NCBI GenBank assembly: GCA_024742665.1
Contig: JANSYA010000009.1
Location: 179,085-243,084 of the forward strand
Origin: a bacterium
GTDB lineage: Bacteria > Spirochaetota > Leptospiria > Leptospirales > Leptonemataceae
Direction: 5' to 3'
Length of the DNA stretch: 64,000 nucleotides
A model generated the notes under the pieces. It made no database searches. It was not told the origin of the DNA and was given only the letters and a program-made list of their open reading frames with translations. Positions 8,245-17,259 of this stretch are shown in pieces; position 1 is the first letter of the stretch, and each line of letters begins with the position of its first letter. A program made the translations under genes and the position numbers.

Positions 8245-8958
8245 ATGCCGGGCATAAGCGACCTATGCCCCATGCAGGCATTCAACTATCGCAACGTCGT
8301 CCTGACGGGTTTGATCGGAATTCTGGCGGCGACCATGGTCGGAGTCGGCGAGGGTTTCCTGCATTTCTCGGATTCCGGAAATTACGCCGATGACGGCAGG
8401 TACGAATACCTTTTAGAGGTTCCGGGCTGGCGTTTGACCTGGGGCCACTTCCTGGCCGTGTTTGGCACGCCGCTATATCTCGTCGGTTTCTGGCATATCT
8501 ATCTCGGCACGCGTCCTTTCGGTACGCGTCTGCCCTTCGCCACGTTCTTATTGGCCGCCTACGGTTTCATTATGGGCGCCGTCTGGATCAGCTCGCGAGT
8601 CAGTATCGCGCTGTTGGTCCAGGCCAATCGTGAAGCGGGCGGCGACGATGCCGCGCTGCTCGCCCTGATTCAGCACTATATCGCGAATTATGAGTCTCTA
8701 TTGTGGGTCATTCGCGTCACGACCGGCCTCACCTCCCTGGCTTTCATCGGGATGGTGTTAAGCAATCGAACGCTTTATCCTCGTTGGATGGCGATTTTCA
8801 ATCCGATCGTGCTGTTGATCAGCGCCTTCGTGCTTTTCGTTGTCGCGCCGGACGTCGGCAAGTACACGCTGCCGATCGCGTTGAACGCGGGTTATTTTGT
8901 ATTCTTCGTATTGTCGACGATCGTACTTTCGCGCGTCTGCGAAGCGGAAGCGAGCTGA
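8245..8958 (+). CDS. Polytopic membrane protein (DUF6796-like)
   Basis: About 237 aa with roughly six hydrophobic segments: VVLTGLIGILAATMVGVG, GHFLAVFGTPLYLVGFWHIYLG, PFATFLLAAYGFIMGAVWI, IRVTTGLTSLAFIGMVL, PIVLLISAFVLFVVAPDVG and GYFVFFVLSTIVLS. An acidic loop (ADDGRYEYLLEVPGWRL) follows the first helix. Two starts are possible: the ATG at 8245, where AAGGA abuts the start codon, and the ATG at 8272 (MQAFNYRN), which gives a tighter N-terminus; neither has a well-spaced ribosome site. I recall DUF6796/DUF4386-type proteins having this layout, but the assignment is tentative. No catalytic residues are evident. Confidence 0.75.
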   Translation: MPGISDLCPMQAFNYRNVVLTGLIGILAATMVGVGEGFLHFSDSGNYADDGRYEYLLEVPGWRLTWGHFLAVFGTPLYLVGFWHIYLGTRPFGTRLPFATFLLAAYGFIMGAVWISSRVSIALLVQANREAGGDDAALLALIQHYIANYESLLWVIRVTTGLTSLAFIGMVLSNRTLYPRWMAIFNPIVLLISAFVLFVVAPDVGKYTLPIALNAGYFVFFVLSTIVLSRVCEAEAS

Positions 8959-9006
8959 CCGGCGAGATTCAAAGCGATCTGTATTTATATATCTGGAGCA
9001 ATATCA

Positions 9007-10623
9007 ATGAACAAGATTAAAATTTTCGCGGCGGTCTTCGCCGCGATTCTGATCGGCCTTGTCGCCTTTTTGAAGTCCGACGCCGCCGATCCGTACCCGG
9101 ACCTGAGTACCGAGGGCCTGAAGATAACGGAGTTTTCTGAAGTGGATTTTCCGTACGCGCACGAGCATGCCGGCGAAGCTTCGCTGCCGTTTATGGCTTC
9201 CGCCATTATCGATATTGACGGCGATACCGTCGAAGAAGTGTTTATCGGCGGCGGAGCGCGTCAGCAGGACGGACTCTTCGCCTATCGTAAAGGCGCCTTC
9301 GTCGACATCACTGAGGGCCGTGGTCTGGATCATAGCCTGAAATCGGAAAGCGAAAAGGGCGATGCGACGATGGGCGCGGTCGCGCTGGACGCCGATAACG
9401 ACGGCGACAATGATCTGCTGGTCGCCCGGGAAAGCGGCGTTTATCTGTACACGAACGACGGCGGCCGTTTCAGCGGGCGCGATTTGAAGCTGGCCCTGAA
9501 CGAAAAGACCACCGCGCTCTCGGTCGCTCCCGCGGATATCAATCGCGACGGGAAATTCGATCTTTATGTTTCCGGTTATATTAAAACGGACTTCGTCGAA
9601 GGCGAAACCATCTTTAACCAGGACGATTACGGCGCGACCTCCGCCATGTTCTTAAACAACGGCGACGACACCTTTCGCGATATTACGAAAGAGTCGGGCC
9701 TTTATTATATTCACAACACCTTTCAGGCGGTCTTCGTCGACCTGGACGGCGATCGTCTGGAAGACCTCGTCGTGGCTCACGATACCGGCCAGGTTCGCAC
9801 CTGGAAAAATATGGGCGGTCTGAAATTCAAAAATATGCCCAATCCGAATTCGGAGCATTTCAGCTATCCGATGGGCATCGCCGTCGGCGATTATAATAAC
9901 GACGGCCGGCCGGATTTGTTTTTCTCAAACGTCGGCACGACCGTGCCGGAATCCCTGGTGCGGGGCGATTTGCGCGACGATCAGAATTTCAACAAGCGCT
10001 GGATTCTATTTCGCAATGACGGCGGCTTCCAGTTCACCGACGTGGCGGAAGAAACCGCCGTTGCGAATTTTGAATTTTCCTGGGGCGCGATCTTCGAAGA
10101 CCTGAACCTGGACGGTTTGCAGGATCTGGTCGTTTCAGAAAACTATTCCGGCTGGCCGGTGCACGCGCTTTCGTTTCTGCGACTGCCCGGTCGCGTCTTG
10201 CTCCAGCGCCCGGACAATAAATTCGCAGCGGCCGAAGCGGATATGAACGCCGAGAACGCGAACTTCGGCATCACGCCGCTGAGCGCGGATTTTAACAGCG
10301 ACGGCTATCCCGATCTGATTCACATAAACCTGGCCGGATCGCCGAAAGCGCAAATCAGCCAGGGCGGCACAGCGAATTATGTGAAGGTGCAGTTGCCGAA
10401 CCGCGTCGCATCGATCGGCGCGACGGTCACAGTTACGACGGCTTCAGGCAAAAGCTATGCGATGCCCTTCATCAAAGGCGAAGGCCTCTGCGGCGATCCC
10501 AGCTCCGTGCTGATCTTCGGACTCGGCGAAGAAGCGGAGATCGCGTCGATTCGAACGAGCTATCTGGACGGCCGCGCAATCGAATTAAAAAATCCGCCGG
10601 CGAAGTCCCTGGTGCGTTTCTAA
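9007..10623 (+). CDS. FG-GAP/VCBS repeat protein with C-terminal ASPIC/UnbV domain (CRTAC1-like)
   Basis: 538 aa. The N-terminal hydrophobic stretch (FAAVFAAILIGLVAFL) acts as signal peptide or anchor. At least six FG-GAP-type calcium-binding loops follow: DIDGDTVEEVFIGGG, DADNDGDNDLLVA, DINRDGKFDLYVSGY, DLDGDRLEDLVV, DYNNDGRPDLFFS and DFNSDGYPDLIH, each with the DxDxDGxxD core. They should form a seven-bladed propeller. The last 75 residues (NYVKVQLPNRVASIGATVTV to the end) resemble the ASPIC/UnbV domain usual at the end of CRTAC1-type bacterial proteins. The location is periplasmic or surface. A TGGAG Shine-Dalgarno precedes the ATG. Function in bacteria is poorly defined, and adhesion or ligand binding is a family-level guess. 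It stands alone, with no obvious operon partner. Confidence 0.9.
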   Translation: MNKIKIFAAVFAAILIGLVAFLKSDAADPYPDLSTEGLKITEFSEVDFPYAHEHAGEASLPFMASAIIDIDGDTVEEVFIGGGARQQDGLFAYRKGAFVDITEGRGLDHSLKSESEKGDATMGAVALDADNDGDNDLLVARESGVYLYTNDGGRFSGRDLKLALNEKTTALSVAPADINRDGKFDLYVSGYIKTDFVEGETIFNQDDYGATSAMFLNNGDDTFRDITKESGLYYIHNTFQAVFVDLDGDRLEDLVVAHDTGQVRTWKNMGGLKFKNMPNPNSEHFSYPMGIAVGDYNNDGRPDLFFSNVGTTVPESLVRGDLRDDQNFNKRWILFRNDGGFQFTDVAEETAVANFEFSWGAIFEDLNLDGLQDLVVSENYSGWPVHALSFLRLPGRVLLQRPDNKFAAAEADMNAENANFGITPLSADFNSDGYPDLIHINLAGSPKAQISQGGTANYVKVQLPNRVASIGATVTVTTASGKSYAMPFIKGEGLCGDPSSVLIFGLGEEAEIASIRTSYLDGRAIELKNPPAKSLVRF

Positions 10624-10631
10624 GGCGAGGG

Positions 10632-10647
10632 CCGGCAAGAGCCGGCG
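10632..10647 (+). terminator. Short GC hairpin after the FG-GAP gene
   Basis: GCCGGC, an AAGA loop, then GCCGGC, lying just after the stop at 10623. The arms are self-complementary and about 6 bp long. There is no U-run directly behind, so it is a weak terminator candidate. Confidence 0.35.
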
Positions 10648-10794
10648 AAGGTCCAGAGGGTCAGGGTAATATTTATCATATTCCCTTTTCGAATTTTCTC
10701 TTGTAGTCTTTGGGAAAAAGGTACAGGCATGTCTTAGCCATTCATATGCACCGCGAAGTTTTTCGCGAAAGTCAGGCATAAAGAGGTTACGAAC

Positions 10795-11748
10795 ATGAAA
10801 AAATTTGCAAACATTCTCGTCGCTACCGATACACGGTTGGACGACAACCCAATCGTTGACGAGGCCGTAGATCTCGCTCAACTCAACGGCGCACTTCTCA
10901 AGATTGTCGATGTTGTGCCGGAGTTCCCCTGGACGGTTCGGATGACGATGAAGGATCACGAACACGTGCGCGAGCTGATGGTCCAGGAAAAGGACGAGCG
11001 CCTGAAAGCCCTGGGCGCATCGATCAAAAAAAAGGGCGTCAGCGTTGAGACGAAAGTGCTGCACGGCAAGACCTCGGTCGAAATCATCCGCGAGGTTTTG
11101 CGCGCGAAGCATGATCTTGTGCTTCGTGTCGCTAAAGGGAAAGACAGTCGCAACAACGGATTCTTTGGAACAACCGGTAGCCGACTCCTGAGAGAGTGCC
11201 CCTGCGCCGTTTGGCTGGTCGCGCCCGCCGCGACGCCAGAGTACAAGCATGTGCTGGCTTGCGTGGACACATCGAGCGGTGACGAATTGGATACGGAGCT
11301 CAATAGCAAAGTCTACGAGCTGGCCGCGGACATCAGCCAAAATCAGAAGGCAAAGTTTTCAATTGTACACGCTTCGGCGGTCTTTGGCGAAGGGCTGTTG
11401 AAAAATAGAATGACTGAGGAACACTACGAAAAGTTCAAACAGGAGAATCAGGATAAGATCGAAGGGCTATTGGACAGCTTCTTAAAGGAGCATGGCAGCG
11501 GCGCCAGTGAGAAGAATGTGCACATGATTAAGGCCGATGCCCGCTCTGCCATCCCGTACTTCGTTAGCAAGAACGGTGTGGATCTGGTGGTCATGGGCAC
11601 CGTCGGGCGCAGCGGCGCGGCGGGCATGATCATGGGCAATACAGCGGAACAGATCCTGGACTCCATCGAGTGTTCCGTCCTGGTGCTCAAGCCCGATAGT
11701 TTTGTATCGCATATCACGCTGGGCGATTACGTGCGTCCGGGGCAGTAA
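10795..11748 (+). CDS. Tandem universal stress protein (UspE-like)
   Basis: 317 aa with two Usp domains. The first runs from KKFANILVATDTRLDDNP to the GTTGSRLLRECPCAVWLV motif (about residue 125-142). The second runs from YKHVLACVDTSSGDELD to GTVGRSGAAGMIMGNTAEQIL, which contains the G-2x-G-9x-G-N nucleotide-binding signature, so the C-terminal domain is expected to bind ATP. In the first domain the loop is degenerate. AGAGG lies ten bases upstream of the ATG. A 170-bp leader precedes it, enough for its own promoter. Such proteins help cells survive starvation, membrane or oxidative stress. It ends just before a palindromic tandem repeat that separates it from the converging minus-strand genes. 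Confidence 0.92.
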   Translation: MKKFANILVATDTRLDDNPIVDEAVDLAQLNGALLKIVDVVPEFPWTVRMTMKDHEHVRELMVQEKDERLKALGASIKKKGVSVETKVLHGKTSVEIIREVLRAKHDLVLRVAKGKDSRNNGFFGTTGSRLLRECPCAVWLVAPAATPEYKHVLACVDTSSGDELDTELNSKVYELAADISQNQKAKFSIVHASAVFGEGLLKNRMTEEHYEKFKQENQDKIEGLLDSFLKEHGSGASEKNVHMIKADARSAIPYFVSKNGVDLVVMGTVGRSGAAGMIMGNTAEQILDSIECSVLVLKPDSFVSHITLGDYVRPGQ

Positions 11749-11760
11749 ACCATAGCAAGT

Positions 11761-11852
11761 CGGAGGCGGACTCCCAGAGTCCGCTACCCGCTATTCCATA
11801 GCGATTCGGAGGCGGACTCCCGGAGTCCGCTACCCGCTATTCCATCGCAATT
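11761..11852. repeat. Two 46-bp tandem repeats, each with a palindrome
   Basis: Units 11761-11806 and 11807-11852 differ at only a few positions. Each contains GCGGACTCC then GGAGTCCGC (or its near copy), a hairpin of 7-9 bp, followed by a shared CTACCCGCTATTCCAT block. They lie between converging genes and the second overlaps the 3' end of the small minus-strand gene. They look like a REP-type element or a bidirectional terminator. Confidence 0.8.
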
Positions 11853-12040
11853 CTTAAGCGGACCATATTGTCGACGATGCGCTCGAAGACGGCGTCGCGG
11901 TCTTCGTCGGCGGTGAAGCGCACGGTGCGATGAAATTTCGGATCGGGGTAGCGAATCTCGATCGTGGACTGAACGCCCTTCTTAATCGAAGTCACCTGAG
12001 TGAGATTGATCAGTTCTTCATCGCCGACTCGGAGCCACAT
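11837..12040 (-). CDS. Small hypothetical protein (67 aa)
   Basis: A 67-residue soluble protein with a coherent beta-then-alpha pattern: WLRVGDEELINLTQVTSI, then STIEIRYPDPKF, VRFTADEDRDAVFERIVDNMVRL. It resembles the many small bacterial proteins predicted to have a short beta-sheet with a C-terminal helix, but I do not recognise a family. It lies 51 bp downstream of the MATE gene on the same strand and is probably co-transcribed. Its 3' end overlaps a 46-bp palindromic repeat unit, so its last codons are shared with the repeat. No clear ribosome site. Confidence 0.6.
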   Translation of the reverse strand: MWLRVGDEELINLTQVTSIKKGVQSTIEIRYPDPKFHRTVRFTADEDRDAVFERIVDNMVRLRIAME

Positions 12041-12091
12041 AGTATGATTTTCGGCCTGCGGCTCGCCTGGTTTGAGGCGATCGGCGTCGCT

Positions 12092-13477
12092 TTATTCGTC
12101 CGGCGTCGGGGACGGTAGCCGGCCGTCTGCGCCATGATTTTCGATCGCGTCGCGCAGCCATGCGATCGAGTGCGCGGCCGTAACGATGCCGGCCAGCGCG
12201 TTGGCCGCCGCAATGGCAGCGAAGACGGCGGTGGTGCCGGCCAGCAGGGCGGCGGCGAAAGAGAGCGGCACGTATAAAACGGCCGAGCGGGCCAGGGCGT
12301 ACGCCAGACCGCGCAGGGGTCGGTCGATCGCATTATAGGCCGCCGATCCGATCGTCACCCACCCGACGCCCCATAAAGCCGGCGGTACGATCATCAAATA
12401 GAGCGCAGCTTCTTTGCGAACCACCGGATCGGAAGTGAAAATCCCTGCCGCCGCTTCGCCAAAAAAATACAATACGACTCCCAGGGCGGCGGCCCAGCCG
12501 AAGCAAAAGGTGTAGCTCTGCCGCAGGCCCTGCAGTACGCGCTCTGGTTTACCGGCGCCCCAATTTTGCCCGGCAATCGGCGCAATCGCGGAGGCCAGCG
12601 CCATCATCGGAATCATCGCCACAGATTCTATGCGCGTCGCCACGCCGAAGGCCGCGACAGTCGGATCGCCGAAGGCGGCCAGAATTGCGGTGACAATCGC
12701 GATGCCCAGGGGATTGATCAGCCGCGCGCCGGCCGCGGGAATGCCCACGCGCAGGATCCGCCGCCAGGAAGCGATAAGAACGTCAGGCTTCGGGATGCGC
12801 CAGACGATCAGCCTTTCGCGCACCGCCACCAGCCAGGCGGCGATGATCAGCGTGCAAATCCAGGAGATAAAGGTTCCGTACGCCGCGCCCTCGATGTGCA
12901 TGGCCGGCACCGGACCGTAACCGAAAATCAAAAGCGGAGTCGTGACTATGTTCACGATCGCCGAGATGATCATTTGAATCCCCGGCCAGAGAGCGTCGCC
13001 GAGAGCGCGAATCATCGCGCCCGCCATCATCGGCACCACGAGAAAGGGGACGGCCATGAACCAGATTCGCATATAGCGTGCGATCAGATTCAGCGTTTCT
13101 CCGTCCGCGCCCAGCAGCTGAAACAGGGGGCGCACGGTCGCACTGCCCACGGTCGCAATGCATACGATCATAATCAGAGCGAGCACCAGACTGTCCGTCG
13201 CCACCCGACCGGCTGACTCGCGATCGTTCGCCCCCACGAAACGCGAAAGCACGGAGGCGGCCCCGGCGCCCAGGCCGAAGGCCAGGCTATTGACAATAAA
13301 TACAACGGGGAGAGTGAAGGAAAGGGCGGCCAGCTCCTGCGTGCCCAGCAGTCCCACGAAGTACGCGTCGACCAGGAAGGTCGACAGGATGGCGATGATA
13401 CCGAAGACCATCGGCCAGGCCAGGGCGAAGAGGTGCGAACTGATCGGCCCCGCGCTCAGATTTCGGGTGCTGCTCAT
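12092..13477 (-). CDS. MATE-family multidrug/drug-sodium antiporter
   Basis: 461 aa, full length for MATE, with about twelve hydrophobic segments in two six-helix halves. Family marks are the N-terminal GPISSHLFALAWPMVFGIIAILSTF..DAYFVGLLG, the repeat-like start of the second half (GIPAAGARLINPLGIAIVTAILAAFGDPTVAAFGVATRIESV), and PIAGQNWGAGKPER, the usual GQNxGAG motif. It exports cationic drugs, toxins or metabolites through the inner membrane in exchange for Na+ or H+. The start is the ATG at 13477. A small 67-aa gene follows in the same direction. Substrate cannot be deduced. Confidence 0.93.
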   Translation of the reverse strand: MSSTRNLSAGPISSHLFALAWPMVFGIIAILSTFLVDAYFVGLLGTQELAALSFTLPVVFIVNSLAFGLGAGAASVLSRFVGANDRESAGRVATDSLVLALIMIVCIATVGSATVRPLFQLLGADGETLNLIARYMRIWFMAVPFLVVPMMAGAMIRALGDALWPGIQMIISAIVNIVTTPLLIFGYGPVPAMHIEGAAYGTFISWICTLIIAAWLVAVRERLIVWRIPKPDVLIASWRRILRVGIPAAGARLINPLGIAIVTAILAAFGDPTVAAFGVATRIESVAMIPMMALASAIAPIAGQNWGAGKPERVLQGLRQSYTFCFGWAAALGVVLYFFGEAAAGIFTSDPVVRKEAALYLMIVPPALWGVGWVTIGSAAYNAIDRPLRGLAYALARSAVLYVPLSFAAALLAGTTAVFAAIAAANALAGIVTAAHSIAWLRDAIENHGADGRLPSPTPDE

Positions 13478-13583
13478 TTCAGGTGAGAACGCGTACCGCT
13501 TCCGGTCCTTGCGTCGCGTTCCGATTCGCGCGGATGGGTCTCCGAGCGCTTCAAAACTTATCTAAGACTGTGAGCGAAACCAG

Positions 13584-13621
13584 GCGCACAGCTTTCAGGC
13601 GTAGCCGCGCACAGCTTTCAG
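13584..13621. repeat. Two direct copies of a 15-bp repeat
   Basis: GCGCACAGCTTTCAG at 13584-13598 and again at 13607-13621, 23 bp apart. The second copy reaches across the serC stop codon. It may be a small duplication; no function is evident. Confidence 0.55.
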
Positions 13622-14700
13622 CTATGCTCTTGCTGAAATTCGCGCATGAAATCCGCGAGAGCCTTGCAGCCGGCTTCGGGCATGGCGTTGTAGATCGAAG
13701 CGCGCAGGCCGCCCACGGAGCGGTGGCCTTTCAATCCGTCCAGTTTCCGCTTTTGCGATTCTGCCAGAAAAACCGCGTTCAAATCGGCGTTCGCGAAATT
13801 CCAGGTCACGTTCATAAGCGAACGCGAATCTTTCTGAGCGTGGCCCTTAAAGAAATCGGGGAACTCGTCGATCACGTCGTAGATCAGCTTCGCCTTGTTT
13901 TCGTTGTGCTGTGCTATGCCGCTCAAGCCGCCCTGGCTTTCGATCCACTTCAGGATCAGGCCGAAGACGTAGATCTGAAAAGTCGGCGGCGTGTTGTACA
14001 TGCTGTCGTTTTTCGCGTACGTCGTATAGCGATAGATCGCGGGCACGCTTTCTTTTTCGCGTTCGTAGTACGACTTGCGAATAATGACGACGGTCAGTCC
14101 GGAGGGGCCGGCGTTTTTCTGAGTGCCGGCGTAGGCGATGCCGATATTCGTCCAGTCGATGGGCTTCGAGAGAAAGTCCGAAGACATATCGATGACCAGC
14201 TGCGTGTCGCCCGGATTCGGCAGGGACTGGAACTGCGTGCCGAAGATGGTGTTGTTCGAAGTAATGTGCAGATAGTCCAGGCCGGCTTTGGTTTTGATTT
14301 CAGCCGGAATATGATTGTGATTCGTTTCTTTAGACGTGCCTGCGTCGAAAACGTCGAGGCTCTGGGCCTTCGCTTCTTTGATCGCCTTTTCGGACCAGGC
14401 GCCGGTGTTGACGTAGCCCGCCGCGCGGCCGGAGCCGGACAGGTTCATCGGAACGAGCGCGAACTGCGCGGAAGCGCCGCCGGTCATATAGAGAATGTCG
14501 AAGTCTTCGGGAATTTGCGCCAGCTTGCGCAGATTGGCGATCGATTCCTGATAGACCGCGTCGAAAATTTTGCCGCGATGCGACATTTCCATGACGGAAA
14601 TGCCGGTGCCCTGAAAATCCAGCAGCTCGTCCCGAACGCTTTCCAGGACAGTTGTGGGCATAGTCGCGGGGCCGGCGGAAAAATTAAAAGTACGGGTCAT
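13618..14700 (-). CDS. serC: Phosphoserine aminotransferase
   Basis: 360 aa, the normal length for SerC. It opens with FNFSAGPATMPTTVLE and has GTGISVMEMSHRGK, then DMSSDFLSKPIDW and the PLP-lysine motif GTQKNAGPSGL, and ends in GGLRASIYNAMPEAGCKALADFM, which is characteristic of the family. The enzyme makes 3-phosphoserine from 3-phosphohydroxypyruvate and glutamate in serine synthesis, and also acts in pyridoxal phosphate synthesis in some bacteria. It is divergent from the bpt gene, with 33 bp between the two starts, so their promoters overlap. serA and serB are not in the window. Confidence 0.97.
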   Translation of the reverse strand: MTRTFNFSAGPATMPTTVLESVRDELLDFQGTGISVMEMSHRGKIFDAVYQESIANLRKLAQIPEDFDILYMTGGASAQFALVPMNLSGSGRAAGYVNTGAWSEKAIKEAKAQSLDVFDAGTSKETNHNHIPAEIKTKAGLDYLHITSNNTIFGTQFQSLPNPGDTQLVIDMSSDFLSKPIDWTNIGIAYAGTQKNAGPSGLTVVIIRKSYYEREKESVPAIYRYTTYAKNDSMYNTPPTFQIYVFGLILKWIESQGGLSGIAQHNENKAKLIYDVIDEFPDFFKGHAQKDSRSLMNVTWNFANADLNAVFLAESQKRKLDGLKGHRSVGGLRASIYNAMPEAGCKALADFMREFQQEHS

Positions 14701-14733
14701 AGTGCCAGATTCCGGGCGGAAGCCGCCGCGTAA

Positions 14734-15690
14734 ATGAATTTCCCGCCGTGGGTTCCCCGTGGCCGGCGCTCGATCCAGACCGCACCGGAACGCGCAATTC
14801 AGGCTTTACTGACAGGCTCCCGACGGTTTTCTGGAGCGGTGGATCTGCCCCTCGATCTGAGCATCGAATCGCTGGAGGGACAGCTGTACCTGGGCCATAT
14901 CAACAGCCCGTGTTCGTACCTGCCGGGCCGCGATTCTTCCCTGATGTTTTTGGACGGGCGCGGGATCGGCCAGCTGTATCGCCTGATGCTTGATCGCGGG
15001 TATCGGCGTCACGGGAATCATCTGTATCGCCCCGACTGCGGCGCCTGCTCGGAGTGCCAGGTCCTGCGGATTCCCACCGAAGACTTCGCCCCGACGCGTA
15101 GCCAGCGGCGCGTATTCAAGCGGGGCCAGTCGGCTTTTCGTTACGAAGTGGGACCGACGGAGTATACGCCCGAGAAGCTGGCGCTGTACGAACGTTATCT
15201 CGCGCACCAGCACGCGCGTCCGCCGGTCGCGCCGCAGCAGCAGAGCGATGATCCGAGCGCACACGCCGACGCCGCGTCTGCTGGCAGCGAACCGGAGAGC
15301 GATGCGAAGGCCAGTGCGAATGCGAACGGCGAGGGCTCGCTTTCGGAAAATTCGTACCGCGAGTTTTTCGTGGATAGCTTTCTCGGCGCAGGCACTTCCG
15401 AGCTGCGGCTGTACGTCGATGATCGTCTGGCCGGCGTCGCGATTCTGGATCGGGCAGGGGACGCCCTGTCCGCCGTGTACTTTTATTTCGAACCGGACTT
15501 CGCGCGATTGAGTCCTGGCACTTATGCGATCTTACTTGAGTTGGAGCTGGCCCGGGAGTGGGGCCTCAAGTGGTTCTATCCCGGCTATTTTATTCGCGAT
15601 TGCCCGGCCATGAGCTATAAACAAAACTTCGGTCCACATGAGATTCGCGTTCCCGGCGAATCTGTCTGGAAAGCTTCGAAGCGGACATAA
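14734..15690 (+). CDS. bpt: Aminoacyl-tRNA-protein transferase, Bpt/ATE family (leucyltransferase)
   Basis: 318 aa. Family motifs: CSYLPGRDSSLMFLDG, GYRRHGNHLYRPDCGACSECQVLRIP with its conserved Cys pair, TRSQRRVFKRG, and the C-terminal GNAT-like half with ELRLYVDDRLAGVAILDR, LSAVYFYFEPDF, GLKWFYPGYFIRDCPAMSYKQNF. Bpt attaches leucine from leucyl-tRNA to N-terminal Asp or Glu of proteins, marking them for ClpS/ClpAP degradation. A low-complexity Ser/Ala/Asp/Glu insert (residues about 167-205) separates the two halves where other members have a short loop; it is likely a surface loop. The N-terminus before residue 40 is extended. No clpS or aat is nearby. Start from the ATG at 14734. Confidence 0.88.
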   Translation: MNFPPWVPRGRRSIQTAPERAIQALLTGSRRFSGAVDLPLDLSIESLEGQLYLGHINSPCSYLPGRDSSLMFLDGRGIGQLYRLMLDRGYRRHGNHLYRPDCGACSECQVLRIPTEDFAPTRSQRRVFKRGQSAFRYEVGPTEYTPEKLALYERYLAHQHARPPVAPQQQSDDPSAHADAASAGSEPESDAKASANANGEGSLSENSYREFFVDSFLGAGTSELRLYVDDRLAGVAILDRAGDALSAVYFYFEPDFARLSPGTYAILLELELAREWGLKWFYPGYFIRDCPAMSYKQNFGPHEIRVPGESVWKASKRT

Positions 15691-16280
15691 TCCCGGTCTG
15701 AGCTGCGCTGAAGCGATGTTTATATATCGCGAAGATTGTGTAAGATTGCGCACAATTGCGAAACTCTCGCCAACGCCGTCGCAGCTCGGAGCGCCCCGAT
15801 CTAAAAAAATTCCGGAATTCTCGCGAAAAAGCGCCCGAATTCGCCCGGGAATTTAAAGTACCCCGCGCGAAAATCGATAATAAGAAGGTGATTGATAATT
15901 CCTGATTCCTCCGCCCCTTGCGATGACCGATAGTATCGGCAGTGCAAGGGGCGGAATCTTTTCAGCAGGTCCGAAGGGCCTGCGCCCTCTGCCGCAGGCA
16001 GAGCGATTCGGCAGTGCTGCGAACGTCGGCTGCAAGCCGATCAGCACAGTGGTCCGCAGGACCGCGAGCGCCCGAAGGACCTGCGCCCTCTGCCGCTCTT
16101 CTCAATCCACGCGACCTCCTCTTTGTTTTCCCGGCACGGTATGTTGCGGATCAGGCGAACAACAAGATCCGCAGAATCGACTGAGAACTCGTCGCTTTCG
16201 AGCCAGGGATTCTCAGTGCGACCGGCGCGGGATAAGAGTCCCGCTTGACGCGTTTTCGCATGCGCGCATCGCTACGAACT
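15691..16280. other. 590-bp intergenic region with a 25-bp direct repeat
   Basis: No credible gene is seen. The sequence holds a direct repeat of 25 bp with one mismatch (CCGAAGGGCCTGCGCCCTCT... at 15971-15995 and CCGAAGGACCTGCGCCCTCT... at 16072-16096). The first half (15720-15860) is AT-richer, with TATATATCGCG and AAAAAAATTCCGGAATTC, and may hold regulatory sequence for flanking genes. Short open frames here lack coding character. Confidence 0.5.
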
Positions 16281-17078
16281 ATGAGCAGCAGACCCTTCGC
16301 GATCATCACCGGCGGCGGGCGCGGCATCGGCGCTGCGACGACCCTGCGGCTGGCGCGGGCCGGCTATGACCTTTGCGTCTGCTATCATCGCGACGAGGTC
16401 GCGGCGCAGTCGACGATTCAAAGTGCACTGAGCGAGGCGCAGAAAAAATCCCGGGAAGCGCGGGCCGTCGCGCGCCAGCTTGACGTAAGCGATCCTGAAG
16501 CAGTGCGCGCATGTTTCGCAGAGCTCGATCGTGAATTTGGCCGACTCGACGCCTTAGTGAATAACGCCGGCATATTAGATCGACCGGCCACCGTGGCCGA
16601 AATCGAGCCGGAGCGTTTGCAGCGAATGTTTGCGGTGAATGTATTCGGTGCCTTTTATTGCGCGCGCGAAGCGATCTCGCGTATGTCGATGGCTCATCAT
16701 GGCGCGCTCGATACGAAACCTGCCGGGGCCGGCGGCGCGATCGTGAATGTATCTTCAGGCGCCTCGAAATCCGGCTCTGCTTTCGAATTTGTCGATTACG
16801 CGGCGACGAAGGGTGCCCTCGATTCGTTTACGATCGGTCTTTCGAAAGAAGTCGCAGCCGAAGGCATTCGCGTGAATGCGGTGCGGCCTGGGTTTATTGA
16901 ATCGGACATCCACGAAAGGATCGGCGACGTGGCCGCGCGGCGCGAACGTTTTTTGCCGCAGATTCCCATGGGGCGTACGGGCGCTCCCGACGAAGTCGCC
17001 GCGGCGATTGTATGGTTGCTCTCGAAGGATGCAGCGTACGTTACGGGCGCACTGCTGGATATTGCCGGAGGGCGTTGA
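16281..17078 (+). CDS. Short-chain dehydrogenase/reductase (SDR)
   Basis: 265 aa from the ATG at 16281; a TTG at 16245 is in frame but would put twelve unusual residues ahead of the Rossmann fold. It carries the cofactor motif TGGGRGIG (residues 9-16), NNAG after VDALVNNAG, the catalytic Ser in NVSSGASKSG and YxxxK in DYAATKG, and the C-terminal PGFIESDIHE with GRTGAPDEVAAAIVWLLS near the end. The DHRDE-like sequence after beta-2 (CYHRDE) hints at NADP preference but is not decisive. It belongs to the classical FabG-like SDRs; substrate is unknown. The gene stands alone between two non-coding stretches. Confidence 0.92.
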   Translation: MSSRPFAIITGGGRGIGAATTLRLARAGYDLCVCYHRDEVAAQSTIQSALSEAQKKSREARAVARQLDVSDPEAVRACFAELDREFGRLDALVNNAGILDRPATVAEIEPERLQRMFAVNVFGAFYCAREAISRMSMAHHGALDTKPAGAGGAIVNVSSGASKSGSAFEFVDYAATKGALDSFTIGLSKEVAAEGIRVNAVRPGFIESDIHERIGDVAARRERFLPQIPMGRTGAPDEVAAAIVWLLSKDAAYVTGALLDIAGGR

Positions 17079-17259
17079 TCGTCGCCCTTCAAAAGACTGT
17101 GTGCGGGTTACGAGTACCAGACTCTGCTTCAACGAAACATTCGCGGCAAGCAGCGGCCGGTGGGGACTCGAAAAAGATCGCTTCGTTGTAACGCAAAGCC
17201 CCTCCGGGATTCAAATTCTACAGGCTGACTGAAGAGCAGCACCGGCAGGAGCGTAAACG

